A DNA stretch of 64,000 nt, taken from positions 806,001 to 870,000 of the forward strand of contig NZ_CP045032.1 of assembly GCF_009026825.1 (NCBI RefSeq), given 5' to 3'. The notes under the pieces were generated by a model. The model searched no databases. It saw only the letters and a list, made by a program, of their open reading frames with translations, and had not been told where the DNA came from. The position numbers and the translations under genes were made by a program. This document shows, in pieces, positions 9,114 to 17,308 of this stretch (position 1 is its first letter; the number at the start of each line of letters is the position of its first letter). Origin of the DNA: Corynebacterium urogenitale (GTDB lineage Bacteria > Actinomycetota > Actinomycetes > Mycobacteriales > Mycobacteriaceae).

Positions 9114-9752
9114 ATGAGTGCTGCTGAGAGGCCAGCCGGAACCATTGACGTGAACCCCGTGATCACCGCAACCAGCGAAAACGTGCGGGAAATGCTCCAG
9201 CGTTCCGCTGTGTGGACGCGCATGAGCGATGGCAGCCTGCCATTCGCTGGGCGTGCCTCCTACCTCGAGCAGCACTGGGATGGCCTGCGTGTTCTGCTCG
9301 GAGCGCTCGATAACTTCGAGAACATCCCCGACCTTCGAGGCCTCCGCGACCAGGTACGCCTGACCGTGGAGAAGATGGGGGATGCTCTGGATCGCTCCCA
9401 CGCCACGGCTCGGTGGCGGGAACACCATGTGACGATGCCCTCGATGCTGCAGTTCCGCCGTCGCGTGACGGAAATGACGAATCACGGCGATCTCATCGGC
9501 CTCGTAGCACACACGGTGGTACGCCTCGCAGCTGTCAGCGCCTGCCCAGTGCCCACCACAGATGAACTGACCAGCCCAAGTGTGACGCTCATCCATAACG
9601 AAGAGCAGGAAGAACTTTTCGTTGAGGAAATGTCCGCCGCGTTGGTATTCCTGATGGCGCACGGAAGTGACGTCGTTCGCGCATACCAGGGGCAGAAGCA
9701 GGAGAGCACCTGTGCGGTGACAGCGGCGATGATCCGCAACGCCCTGCGCTAA
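9114..9752 (+). CDS. Heme-oxygenase-like fold protein lacking canonical catalytic residues
   Basis: The 212-residue protein lines up with corynebacterial heme oxygenase HmuO over its helical core: VREMLQRSAVWTRM at 24-37 with the proximal-helix region, SYLEQHWDGLRVLLGALDNF at 49-68 with the LQEQAWLFYTALE helix, and DLIGLVAHTVVRL at 126-138 with the distal LVAHHYVRYLGDLSGG helix. The proximal heme-ligand histidine position is occupied by Arg25, and the flexible GDLSGG distal motif reads AVSACP, so canonical heme cleavage is doubtful. A strong AGGAGGAGG site ends about 12 nt before the ATG. The DtxR-type box upstream suggests iron control. It may be a divergent oxygenase, a heme or biliverdin handling protein, or another member of the HO-like diiron superfamily. 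The fold assignment is inferred from a remembered alignment. Confidence 0.6.
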   Translation: MSAAERPAGTIDVNPVITATSENVREMLQRSAVWTRMSDGSLPFAGRASYLEQHWDGLRVLLGALDNFENIPDLRGLRDQVRLTVEKMGDALDRSHATARWREHHVTMPSMLQFRRRVTEMTNHGDLIGLVAHTVVRLAAVSACPVPTTDELTSPSVTLIHNEEQEELFVEEMSAALVFLMAHGSDVVRAYQGQKQESTCAVTAAMIRNALR

Positions 9753-9817
9753 AACACGGGGTGCAGTGACCGCAATGACCCCCGCTCATGGGGCGAGCCG
9801 GTGTGAGAACGGGCGGC

Positions 9818-10618
9818 TCACGACACCAGTTGGCCTTCGACGATAACGTTGTAGCCCAAGTCCTGGGAACCGGAGACGCTGCACGCGATGAGTACAATTC
9901 TTCCGCGCCGGTCAGCGGCCATGATGTCCGGATCGACGATCGCCTCATTCTTATCCACCAACCACGAACGCGTCACCCTCCACGTTCGCGCGTTGCCCTG
10001 CGGATCCGCCATGGTGATCTCTGAACCGTTGAGGACGTTAGAAGAATAACGCTTCACCGGCATGTTATCCGTGCCATTGACCTGTTCAGGAGCGGCTGAT
10101 AGATCGACATGAGCGGTCACCACCTCCGAGATTGGGTTGAACACCAGTGGTGCCTGGCCCCATGCGTGACCGAGTACGTAGACAGTTCCGGCGTCAGCAT
10201 TGCTAGGCGATTGACCCCACCCTTCCACCCACCGAACCATCGTTTTCTGAGGGCCCGCAGGATTCAACGGAAGAACGTAAGGCATGGAATCGAACGTCGC
10301 GCCACTGACGGCCGCAGGGCCACTCATAGAGAAAGATCCGGTAGCGCTGGGTGCATGGCCCTCGTTTGTCGGAGCCGGTGGCTGAGAGGACGGAGGTGCT
10401 TCGGAACTTGCGCTGTGGTTATTAGTTTCAACGTCGTGCTTCGTCGTAGAGGCGGCTGTGGGTGAGGATGAAGAATCGGCGGCCACTGATTGCTCTGCCT
10501 GGCCGGTATCACGAGTAAAAACAACGGCCAACACCGCTGTGATACAGATGAAAAGCAGCGCTACCACGGCGATCACGCGGACGGAGCAAGCCTTCGCGAT
10601 TCTGAAATTTTCGTGCAC
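9818..10618 (-). CDS. Sortase-like membrane-anchored protein (class E/F type)
   Basis: This 266-residue protein has an N-terminal membrane segment at about 13-33 (VRVIAVVALLFICITAVLAVVF), then a Ser/Pro/Thr-rich spacer to about residue 105, then a C-terminal sortase-like domain. GTVYVLGHAWG places the catalytic histidine at H151 and RIVLIACSV places the cysteine at C246. After the cysteine, sortases usually carry an arginine two to three residues before the last beta strand (as in YRDNVVV); here that stretch reads DLGYNVIVEG, with no arginine. Sortases attach sorting-signal proteins to the cell wall; no substrate gene is seen nearby. The start is GTG at 10618. It is convergent with the heme-oxygenase-like gene and divergent from the permease. 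Confidence 0.72.
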   Translation of the reverse strand: MHENFRIAKACSVRVIAVVALLFICITAVLAVVFTRDTGQAEQSVAADSSSSPTAASTTKHDVETNNHSASSEAPPSSQPPAPTNEGHAPSATGSFSMSGPAAVSGATFDSMPYVLPLNPAGPQKTMVRWVEGWGQSPSNADAGTVYVLGHAWGQAPLVFNPISEVVTAHVDLSAAPEQVNGTDNMPVKRYSSNVLNGSEITMADPQGNARTWRVTRSWLVDKNEAIVDPDIMAADRRGRIVLIACSVSGSQDLGYNVIVEGQLVS

Positions 10619-10675
10619 GGACTTATTGTAAGCGTGTCATGTTACCTGCTGAAAGCTCCCGGTAAGCTCAACATC

Positions 10676-11422
10676 GTGACAGTTGTGCTGGCGATCTTCT
10701 TGGTGTTCCTCGTGGGCGCCCTCATGCAGCGGGTCAGCGGTATGGGCGTGGGGCTGCTCGCCGGCCCCGTGGTGAGTCTGCTACTCGGTCCGATCGAGGG
10801 CATCCTCGTTGTCAACCTCGTCGCGGCAGTCAATGGTGCGATGGGTGCCTGGAGCCTACGGCGCGATATCGAGTGGCACAAAGTCGCGCTGATCGGTCCC
10901 GTGATGATCTTCGGCGCGATCACCGGCACCTGGTTCATCGCCTTTGTGAGTACGGGCTGGTTGCAGGCTATCGTTGGCGCGCTGTTGTTGGTAGCGCTGC
11001 TAACTATGACCGTGGGCAAAAACTATGTACCCGTCGCCCGCGGAAAGGCACCTGCTCTCGGGGCGGGACTATTCGCCGGCTTCATGAACACTCTCGCAGG
11101 CGTGGCGGGGCCCTCCATTACGGTCTATGCGCTCGCGAGCCGCTGGCCACAGAGACCTTATGCGGCAACGCTTCAACCTCTTTTCGCTATTGCCGGCCTG
11201 TTGAGCTTCATCGTGAAGAGCTTGGGCGGTATGGGGGACCTCAGCGGAGTCCCGCCAGCTGTGTGGCCCGCAGGCATTGTTGCGTGCATTATCGGCATAT
11301 TTTTCGGCACCCACATCTCCCGCTATGTCAACCGAGAAAAAGCCCGAAACATAGCCATTACCATCGCTTCGCTGGGGGCGGTCACGGTCTTCGTGCGTGG
11401 AGTTTTCGAGCTCATCCGGTGA
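10676..11422 (+). CDS. TauE/SafE-family membrane permease (probable sulfite/sulfonate or anion exporter)
   Basis: The protein has about 248 residues if the GTG at 10676 is used and contains roughly eight hydrophobic segments. Family hallmarks are visible: VSGMGVGLLAGPVVSLLLGPIEGI near the N terminus and GLFAGFMNTLAGVAGPSITVYAL in the second half, the two inverted TauE/SafE repeats with G-x-G and GxxGP motifs. Members export sulfite, sulfoacetate or other organic anions; the substrate here cannot be predicted. Start choice is uncertain: an in-frame GTG at 10634 is an alternative, and no strong ribosome-binding site is visible for either. It diverges from the sortase-like gene. Confidence 0.8.
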   Translation: MTVVLAIFLVFLVGALMQRVSGMGVGLLAGPVVSLLLGPIEGILVVNLVAAVNGAMGAWSLRRDIEWHKVALIGPVMIFGAITGTWFIAFVSTGWLQAIVGALLLVALLTMTVGKNYVPVARGKAPALGAGLFAGFMNTLAGVAGPSITVYALASRWPQRPYAATLQPLFAIAGLLSFIVKSLGGMGDLSGVPPAVWPAGIVACIIGIFFGTHISRYVNREKARNIAITIASLGAVTVFVRGVFELIR

Positions 11423-11461
11423 GAGTTGCCCCATCCCATTCGCAGCGTAAGGTGAGGGGGC

Positions 11462-12829
11462 GTGACTCAATCCGCAGCTAACGCACATCCACCAAGTCCG
11501 CGCCCCGCCGCGTCCGTTGCGCGCACAACCCTGTCCGGCAAAGCGATCGTTGTGTGGCTTGCGGGTTTGCTCCTCTACACCATGGCCGTCACTGGCCGTA
11601 CCTCCTTCGGCGTGGCCTCCGTGGAAGCGATGGAGCAGTTCCACATTGATGCCTCCCGCCTTGCCGTTTTCGCCACCCTGCAATTGGGCACCTACGCGCT
11701 TGCACAGATCCCCGTTGGTCTTCTGGTGGATCGCTTCGGCCCGCGAAAACTGCTCATCGCTGGTGCCTTGATCATGGGCGTGGGCCAAATGGTGCTCGCT
11801 TTCAGTAGTAATTACTACATCGCCTTGTTCGCCCGCATGCTCGTCGGCGCGGGTGATGCGACTGCCTTCTCCTCCGTCATGCGCATCATTCCTGCGTGGA
11901 TTCCGCTGAAGCACACGCCACTGATCAGTCAGCTCACCGGTGCGGTGGGGCAGTTCGGTCAGTTCCTCTCCGCCGTGCCGTTCATGGCGATCCTCCATGC
12001 GGCAGGATGGACAACTGCTTTCCTGTCGCTGGGTGCGCTGGGTTTGCTCCTTGCACTCATCGCCTCCGTCGCGATCCAAGACACGCCGGATTCCCCAAAC
12101 CGTGCACAGCGGAGGCAGATGCGACGTGGCGGGGCGGTGGCGTCGGAAAAGAAAGAGGGGGAGACGGCACGCAGCCGGGAGGTACTCGCGACGGTGCTGC
12201 GTTCACGGGTGTGCTGGCACGGTTTCTTTGTGCACTGGACGGGGTTGGGCACGCTGGTGGTTTTCACGATGCTGTGGGGGCTGCCGATCATGACCTTGGG
12301 GATGGGTTTGAGCAGTGAGTACGCCGGATTCATGCTGACCGTCGCCACGATCGCAACAGTTGTCGCCGGTCCTTTCGTTGGCTATATTTCCGCACGCCTA
12401 GGGCACAAGCGTTGGGTGGTGACGCTCACGGGCTCCGCGATCGCCATGGTGTTGTGGGTTTGGCTGTTTGTGTCTGCCGATCCACGCGGCGCTGTAGCTG
12501 CGGTGGTGGTGAATATCGCGATGGGGTTGTTCGCGCCGGTGTCTAACCTGGGCTTCGACTCTGTGCGCGAGCAAGTTGATCGGACGATGGTTGCCACTGG
12601 TACGGGCTTGGCGAACATGGGCGGTTGGACCGCTGGCATGATCTCCGCACAGCTCGTTGGTGTGATCCTCTCCGTTAGTGCGCCCGCGGGGAATTACGCC
12701 TGGCCAGATTTCCGTCTTGCATGGATCGTCGTGGTGGCGGTCTGGCTGTGCGGCGTAATCGGTGTGGTGCTCACCCGTCCGTCTTTGTCTCGACGCCACC
12801 GTGCGCGCCTTCAGCGCTTAGCTCACTAG
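11462..12829 (+). CDS. Major facilitator superfamily transporter
   Basis: A 455-residue integral membrane protein with about 12 predicted transmembrane segments in two halves of six, separated by a cytoplasmic loop near residues 205-240 (DTPDSPNRAQRRQMRRGG). The MFS motif A, GLLVDRFGPRKLL, follows the second helix near residue 85. GTG at 11462 is preceded by GGTGAGGGG. A hydrophilic N-terminal tail of about 28 residues precedes helix 1. The substrate is not apparent. It lies 39 bp after the TauE/SafE permease gene on the same strand and may be co-transcribed; it is convergent with the glycosyltransferase gene. Confidence 0.88.
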   Translation: MTQSAANAHPPSPRPAASVARTTLSGKAIVVWLAGLLLYTMAVTGRTSFGVASVEAMEQFHIDASRLAVFATLQLGTYALAQIPVGLLVDRFGPRKLLIAGALIMGVGQMVLAFSSNYYIALFARMLVGAGDATAFSSVMRIIPAWIPLKHTPLISQLTGAVGQFGQFLSAVPFMAILHAAGWTTAFLSLGALGLLLALIASVAIQDTPDSPNRAQRRQMRRGGAVASEKKEGETARSREVLATVLRSRVCWHGFFVHWTGLGTLVVFTMLWGLPIMTLGMGLSSEYAGFMLTVATIATVVAGPFVGYISARLGHKRWVVTLTGSAIAMVLWVWLFVSADPRGAVAAVVVNIAMGLFAPVSNLGFDSVREQVDRTMVATGTGLANMGGWTAGMISAQLVGVILSVSAPAGNYAWPDFRLAWIVVVAVWLCGVIGVVLTRPSLSRRHRARLQRLAH

Positions 12830-12875
12830 GTAGGTTTTCGCCGGAGGGGAGGTGAGAGCTGGGGAGGGTGAGAGC

Positions 12876-14243
12876 TTAGCGGGTTGCTGCCACAGAAGAC
12901 TGAGATTGCGCTGTGCGGCGGACGGGTTCGGAATGCTTGTTAAGGCTGGTATCTGCATCGCGAGAACCACGGCAGGCACGGAACAAACAGAAACCCACGT
13001 AGATTGTCAGCACGACGATTCCACTGTTACGCAGCGCCAGGAGGATAAGGGGCAAGCTGGCGTTGTCCTCGATCAGCTGCAGGTAAGTCACAGGGTAAAC
13101 GAGAGTGGTCAATACGGAAATGACCAGCGTCATTATGAACAGCGTACGGGTGGAGATCGTGGTGACAACGAGGGAAGCCACCGCGATGAGTGGAGCCAGC
13201 CACACCATGTACTGCGGGCTGAAAACCTTGTTCGCCAGGATGAGCATGCATACCATTAGCAGTGCGAACAGGACCGCTGTTTCGTGGGTCCAACCACCAC
13301 GAAGGAAACGCCACAGCGCGAAGCACAGAGCGAAGGCGACTGTGGCCAGCAACAGGACATCGGCCACTTGGACGGCTTGAGCGACACCAGGGCCGAAAAT
13401 TTCGAAGCTTTTCGACTGTGCGTAATCGATCGTCCACTTGGCAGGGTCTGCAATCCGCGCTGCCATGAAGGGCGTGGCCATGACGGATTCAACCTGGAGA
13501 CCGCGCACGTCTTGGTAGGTGATGGGGGACACGAGGCGGTTAACGCCACTGGAGAACACGGTCACCAGAGCAAGGCCGAGCAGGGAAGCGCCAAATGATA
13601 GAAGGCGCACCCACGTGGCACGGATATTGAACTTGCCCACGAATGCGGCAGCTAGGACGCCAGGCCACAGCTTGGATAGTGTTGCGAACGCCAACAGAAA
13701 AGCAGAGACGCGTGGGCGGGTGAGCATCCACGCGGCACTCATCGCCACAAGTACGCCGGAGACAATGTCCAGGCGAGTAAGAAGTAGCGGCCCAGCCGCC
13801 GCGCAGAACATCACCCAAAACCAACCAGCGGTGATGCGGCAATTCCTTTTGTCCGTGGCGGTATTCAGTTGTGCGTTATCGCGCCCCCAGCGCAGGATGT
13901 ACCAGAGGAATAGCCCGGAGATGATTGCGCACATCAGGCTGAATAGCTTGATGAACGCAGTCTCGTTGTCAAAGCTGATGAGGTCGAGGGCACGCAGAGG
14001 CCAAGTACCCGTGTGCGGATATTCGGTGAGGGGGCCATTACCCGATTCTGCTGCCATCTGTGCCGCATTGTTCGGGTTGGCGGGATTAGAGCTCGGGCCG
14101 TCCTTGTCCGGGGCATTCGGATTCATGCCGAGGAAGTAGTAGTGCACATCTTCGTCGGTCGTTCCGTAGATCAAGACGGTCGCGAGCAGCAGACCATGGA
14201 CCACAGCCCAGCCTGCCCAGAGGGCCTTGATGTTCTTCAGCAC
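12876..14243 (-). CDS. GT87-family polyprenol-phosphate-mannose-type glycosyltransferase (DUF2029)
   Basis: A multi-pass membrane protein of 455 residues. After the first helix (AGWAVVHGLLLATVLIYG) comes an acidic extracytoplasmic loop with DEDVHYYF, then PLTEYPHTGTWPLRALDL, followed by about nine more helices; this layout and the early acidic loop match the GT-C fold GT87/DUF2029 family, which includes mycobacterial and corynebacterial PIM and lipoarabinomannan mannosyltransferases. I infer transfer of mannose from polyprenyl-phosphate-mannose onto a cell-wall glycolipid, without knowing the acceptor. The GTG at 14243 was chosen because AGGA sits about 9 nt upstream and it leaves only 11 bp after the aminotransferase stop, indicating an operon. 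Confidence 0.75.
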   Translation of the reverse strand: MLKNIKALWAGWAVVHGLLLATVLIYGTTDEDVHYYFLGMNPNAPDKDGPSSNPANPNNAAQMAAESGNGPLTEYPHTGTWPLRALDLISFDNETAFIKLFSLMCAIISGLFLWYILRWGRDNAQLNTATDKRNCRITAGWFWVMFCAAAGPLLLTRLDIVSGVLVAMSAAWMLTRPRVSAFLLAFATLSKLWPGVLAAAFVGKFNIRATWVRLLSFGASLLGLALVTVFSSGVNRLVSPITYQDVRGLQVESVMATPFMAARIADPAKWTIDYAQSKSFEIFGPGVAQAVQVADVLLLATVAFALCFALWRFLRGGWTHETAVLFALLMVCMLILANKVFSPQYMVWLAPLIAVASLVVTTISTRTLFIMTLVISVLTTLVYPVTYLQLIEDNASLPLILLALRNSGIVVLTIYVGFCLFRACRGSRDADTSLNKHSEPVRRTAQSQSSVAATR

Positions 14244-14254
14244 GGCGATTGATC

Positions 14255-15484
14255 CTAGCCGAAGTGAGTCCGAAGTCGTTCGAGGGCGCGCTGCAACGTG
14301 GCAGGTTCCTTGCAGAAGGTCCACCGCACAAGGGTCGTAACTGCTGGGTCTTCAGGGTTGCTCACGAAGGCGCTGACAGGAATGGCGGATACGCCCACGG
14401 TTTCAGGCAGACGCTGGCAGAATTCAGCGGCGTTTTCGCCAATGCTCACACCGCGGTCGACCAACGGTGCAATGTCCGTGATGAGGAAATAGGTTCCCTG
14501 CGAGGGGAGTACCTCGAAGCCCATTTCATTCAAGCCCTGGCCGAGCATGTCTCTGCGTTCAGCCAGGGTGCTTCGCCATCGTTCGGACCAGTCATCGGCG
14601 TGTTCGAGTGCCCAAGCCACCGGGGTTTGGAAAGGTGTCGCGCCCACATAGCTGAGGAACTGCTTGGCCGCAATGATTGGGGTGAGTAACCGTGCCGGGG
14701 CGCATACCCAGCCGGTTTTCCAGCCGGTGACGTTAAAGGTCTTCGACGCCGAGGAAATGGTCACGGTGCGCTCGCGCATGCCCGGCAGCGTGCCAAATGG
14801 CAGGTGCTCACCCTCGAAAACAAGGCGTTCATACACCTCATCGGTGATGACAATTGCATCCGATTCCGCCACGACCTCCGCGATGAAGCTGAGATCATCG
14901 CGGCCCAAAACTGCGCCGGTGGGATTGTGCGGACTGTTGAGGATGATTGCTGACGTCGCCGGGGTCACCGCCTCGCGGAACGCCTCTCGGTCGAGCACCC
15001 ATCCATGCTCCTCATCCTTGCGCAATCTCACCGGCTTTAGGTTCGCCTCCGCAAGATCAGTGATCGCCGGGTAGGCATCGTAGGTCGGCTCGAGCGTGAC
15101 CACTTCGGTGCCATACTCAACCAAACCAAGCACGCTGGCCGCCAGCGCCTCAGTCGCTCCCACCGTGACGAGGATTTCCGTGGCTGGGTCAAACTCCTGC
15201 CCATAGCGGCGCGCCCGATCCTCCGCGATCGCCTTCCGCAGCTCCAGCTGCCCGCGACCGGGCGCGTATTGGTTGTTCGTGGCAACGCCCTCCCCGCCAA
15301 TGATCTGCTCGGCTGCCTTGGCGAGCATCTCCGCCGGCCCATCTTCATCGGGGAAGCCTTGGCCGAGATTGGCGGCGTCGAATTGAACAGACAGTGCGGT
15401 GATGGTGGCGAAGATAGTTTCTCCGGTCCCGGCAACGCGGCGCGCTGCATGGCCGATTGCGGGGGAGTGTGCGGAATCCGTCAT
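14255..15484 (-). CDS. Class I/II PLP-dependent aminotransferase, DapC-like (Rv0858c type)
   Basis: The 409-residue protein is an aspartate-aminotransferase-fold enzyme. Diagnostic segments are AANLGQGFPDEDGPAEML near residue 40, NNQYAPGRGQLELRKAI, TVGATEALAASVLGLV, INSPHNPTGAVL, the PLP-lysine motif SSASKTFNVTGWKTGW, and LSYVGATPFQ. The combination closely matches M. tuberculosis Rv0858c, annotated as N-succinyldiaminopimelate aminotransferase; related enzymes act as kynurenine or methionine aminotransferases, so the substrate is uncertain. The ATG at 15484 has no clear ribosome-binding site and may be leaderless. It is followed closely by the GT87 gene and diverges from the kinase-like gene. 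Confidence 0.83.
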   Translation of the reverse strand: MTDSAHSPAIGHAARRVAGTGETIFATITALSVQFDAANLGQGFPDEDGPAEMLAKAAEQIIGGEGVATNNQYAPGRGQLELRKAIAEDRARRYGQEFDPATEILVTVGATEALAASVLGLVEYGTEVVTLEPTYDAYPAITDLAEANLKPVRLRKDEEHGWVLDREAFREAVTPATSAIILNSPHNPTGAVLGRDDLSFIAEVVAESDAIVITDEVYERLVFEGEHLPFGTLPGMRERTVTISSASKTFNVTGWKTGWVCAPARLLTPIIAAKQFLSYVGATPFQTPVAWALEHADDWSERWRSTLAERRDMLGQGLNEMGFEVLPSQGTYFLITDIAPLVDRGVSIGENAAEFCQRLPETVGVSAIPVSAFVSNPEDPAVTTLVRWTFCKEPATLQRALERLRTHFG

Positions 15485-15579
15485 GTCCACACAGTAGACG
15501 ATGGGTGGGACAAAGCAGCTCAGGCGTGCGCGCGGAGGTCCGCTGAGGTCGAGGAGTGCTTTCGGGCACACTGGGAAGC

Positions 15580-16467
15580 ATGGCTCAGCACAATGACGCG
15601 CATGATGTCCCGACCTACGTGAAGAACAATCCCGGCCGCGCTGGCGACTGGGAAGCCACGGGTCTGCGCTGGTTACACGGCCACGCGCAGGCTTACTCAG
15701 GGGCAGGGGAAGGTTCTGGACTGCGGGTTGCTCGCGTGCTCGAACGTGCCGGGGATCGGCTGGTGCTCGAGCGCGTAACGACCTCCTCGCCCAGCGCCGC
15801 GGCCGCCGAGAACTTCGGTCGGGGCCTCGCCGCGCTGCATTCCCGCAGGCAGGACCTCGACGGCCAGTCACTTCGTTTCGGCTCCGGTCCCGCTGGCTGG
15901 GACGGCGACGGCTACCAAGGCCCCAACGACTGCCTCCTGCCGCTGCCCCTCACGCCGACCGACAGCTGGGGAGCCTTCTACGCCGACCTCCTCGAATCCC
16001 TCTGCACGAACGCCGCCGGCCGCGACAGCTTCTCCACCGCTCACCGCGCCGAGATTGACACCCTGTTGTCGCGCCTCCGTTCCTCCGATTTCGACGCCAC
16101 CGCCTCGCCAGCTCCAGTCCACGGCGATCTCTGGAGTGGCAACGTGCTCTGGGGCGGTGCAGGCGGTGGTCGTGCGATTAGAGATGGGGAGGAGCTCGCT
16201 GGCGGTGACGTCGGCGGGGCAGTGCTCATTGATCCTGCGGCACACGTGGGGCATCCGGAGACAGATCTCGCTGCGCTGCAGCTCTTCGGTGCCCCTCACC
16301 TCGAGCGCATCCTCGGTGCCTACGCCGAGGCAGCGGGTCTCGACCGCGACTGGCGCGAGCGCACCCCGCTCCACCAGCTGCACCTACTCTTCCTGCACGT
16401 CGCCGTGTTCGGCGACGGCTATAAGTCCCAAGCCATGAGCGCCGTCCGCGCCAGTCTTACACTCTGA
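15580..16467 (+). CDS. Fructosamine/ketosamine-3-kinase family protein
   Basis: The 295-residue protein carries PAPVHGDLWSGNVLWGG near residue 183, the HGDLWSGN catalytic-loop signature of fructosamine kinases within the APH-like kinase fold, followed by LIDPAAHVGHPETDLAALQLFG (the metal-binding DP and substrate-side ETDLA). LARGLAALH-like GRGLAALHSR near residue 90 also fits the family. Members phosphorylate sugars bound to protein amines and so reverse glycation; bacterial homologues often prefer ribulosamines or erythrulosamines. The ATG at 15580 follows GGGAAGC. The 87-bp palindrome begins 56 bp after its stop codon. Confidence 0.85.
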   Translation: MAQHNDAHDVPTYVKNNPGRAGDWEATGLRWLHGHAQAYSGAGEGSGLRVARVLERAGDRLVLERVTTSSPSAAAAENFGRGLAALHSRRQDLDGQSLRFGSGPAGWDGDGYQGPNDCLLPLPLTPTDSWGAFYADLLESLCTNAAGRDSFSTAHRAEIDTLLSRLRSSDFDATASPAPVHGDLWSGNVLWGGAGGGRAIRDGEELAGGDVGGAVLIDPAAHVGHPETDLAALQLFGAPHLERILGAYAEAAGLDRDWRERTPLHQLHLLFLHVAVFGDGYKSQAMSAVRASLTL

Positions 16468-16522
16468 CCCCCAAGTCAAGTCTTACACTCTCACCTCGTG
16501 TTGAGGGGTGTGTCGTGGGGCG

Positions 16523-16609
16523 TGAACAAATCTCCCTCACGTTGGCTTGGGGCTATGCAAAAACCCAGGTCGAGATTTCTCGAGAGGCAACGTGAGGGAG
16601 ATTTGTTCA
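16523..16609. repeat. 87-bp hyphenated palindrome, copy 1
   Basis: A 22-bp arm (16523-16544, beginning TGAACAAATCTCCC) is perfectly complementary to 16588-16609; the loop is 43 nt and contains a further small TCGAG/CTCGA hairpin. It starts 56 bp after the kinase stop codon, between convergent genes. A second copy with the same arms, an unrelated loop and the same total length lies at 18818-18904. No T run follows, so it is not a standard terminator. Confidence 0.95.
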
Positions 16610-16625
16610 GAATGTAGGAAACCGT

Positions 16626-16681
16626 GCTCAGCCTAGAACGCTCAGCCTAGAGTGCTCAGCCGAGAGCCCCCAGCCTAGAGC
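16626..16681. repeat. Four degenerate 14-bp tandem repeats at a gene 3' end
   Basis: GCTCAGCCTAGAAC (16626-16639) is followed by GCTCAGCCTAGAGT, GCTCAGCCGAGAGC and CCCCAGCCTAGAGC up to 16681. The last unit overlaps the stop codon and last codon of the secreted-protein gene on the minus strand, so expansion or contraction here could move its C terminus. Confidence 0.85.
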
Positions 16682-17175
16682 GAGCCGGGGATGCCGAAGG
16701 CGTTGCCCGCGGAGGCCTGCGTGCCATCGACGCGGGCAACGTGGCGGGAGTTCTGGACATCGAAAACATCCAGGCCGCCATTGAAGTCCGAGACGACCAT
16801 GTAGCCGTCGGCGAAGCGGACCTGGCCGCCCGACAGATGGTGCTTGGCGCCAACGAGGCCCTGGTTCCAGCAGCCCTCATGCGCGCGACCGCCAGCGTTG
16901 TAGCGCACGGACGGTACCAGCTCGTTCGGTGGGTTACAGGACGGACGATCGGCGCGGGCGCCCTTTGTATTGGAGATGCACAGTACGGAACGCACACTGT
17001 CGACGGTGATGATCTGGCAGGCGACGGTGCCCTTGGCGTTCCAGAACTGGACACCTTGGTTGTTCTGCGCCTGAGCAGCAGACGCGAGCAGCGTGGCAGA
17101 GAGAGCCACGGCAGATCCGGTGGCGACTGCGGCGCGGGAGAGGTGGCGTCGGAGAGAGGAAAGAGATGAAAACAT
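16675..17175 (-). CDS. Small secreted protein of unknown function
   Basis: A 166-residue protein with a clear Sec-type signal peptide: basic n-region SLRRHLSR, hydrophobic AAVATGSAVALSATLLAS, and a cleavage site after about residue 35 (ASAAQA-QNN). The mature part of about 130 residues has four cysteines (VACQ, VLCI, PSCN, EGCW), enough for two disulfides, and no known domain that I recognise. GGGAGG at about 8 nt upstream supports the ATG at 17175. The C terminus ends in a 14-bp repeat array. It diverges from thrC by about 130 bp. Confidence 0.75.
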   Translation of the reverse strand: MFSSLSSLRRHLSRAAVATGSAVALSATLLASAAQAQNNQGVQFWNAKGTVACQIITVDSVRSVLCISNTKGARADRPSCNPPNELVPSVRYNAGGRAHEGCWNQGLVGAKHHLSGGQVRFADGYMVVSDFNGGLDVFDVQNSRHVARVDGTQASAGNAFGIPGSL

Positions 17176-17308
17176 GGTGGGCGACCTCCCTTGCGGATAG
17201 TGGTCCGTGTGGTGTGATGTGGTTAACAGCGAGCGTAGCGCGGGGGAATCCGAATTTCTAGGTGGGCAGCGGTTCGCGCACGTCACGTGACCGGCTAGGA
17301 TGGGGCAC

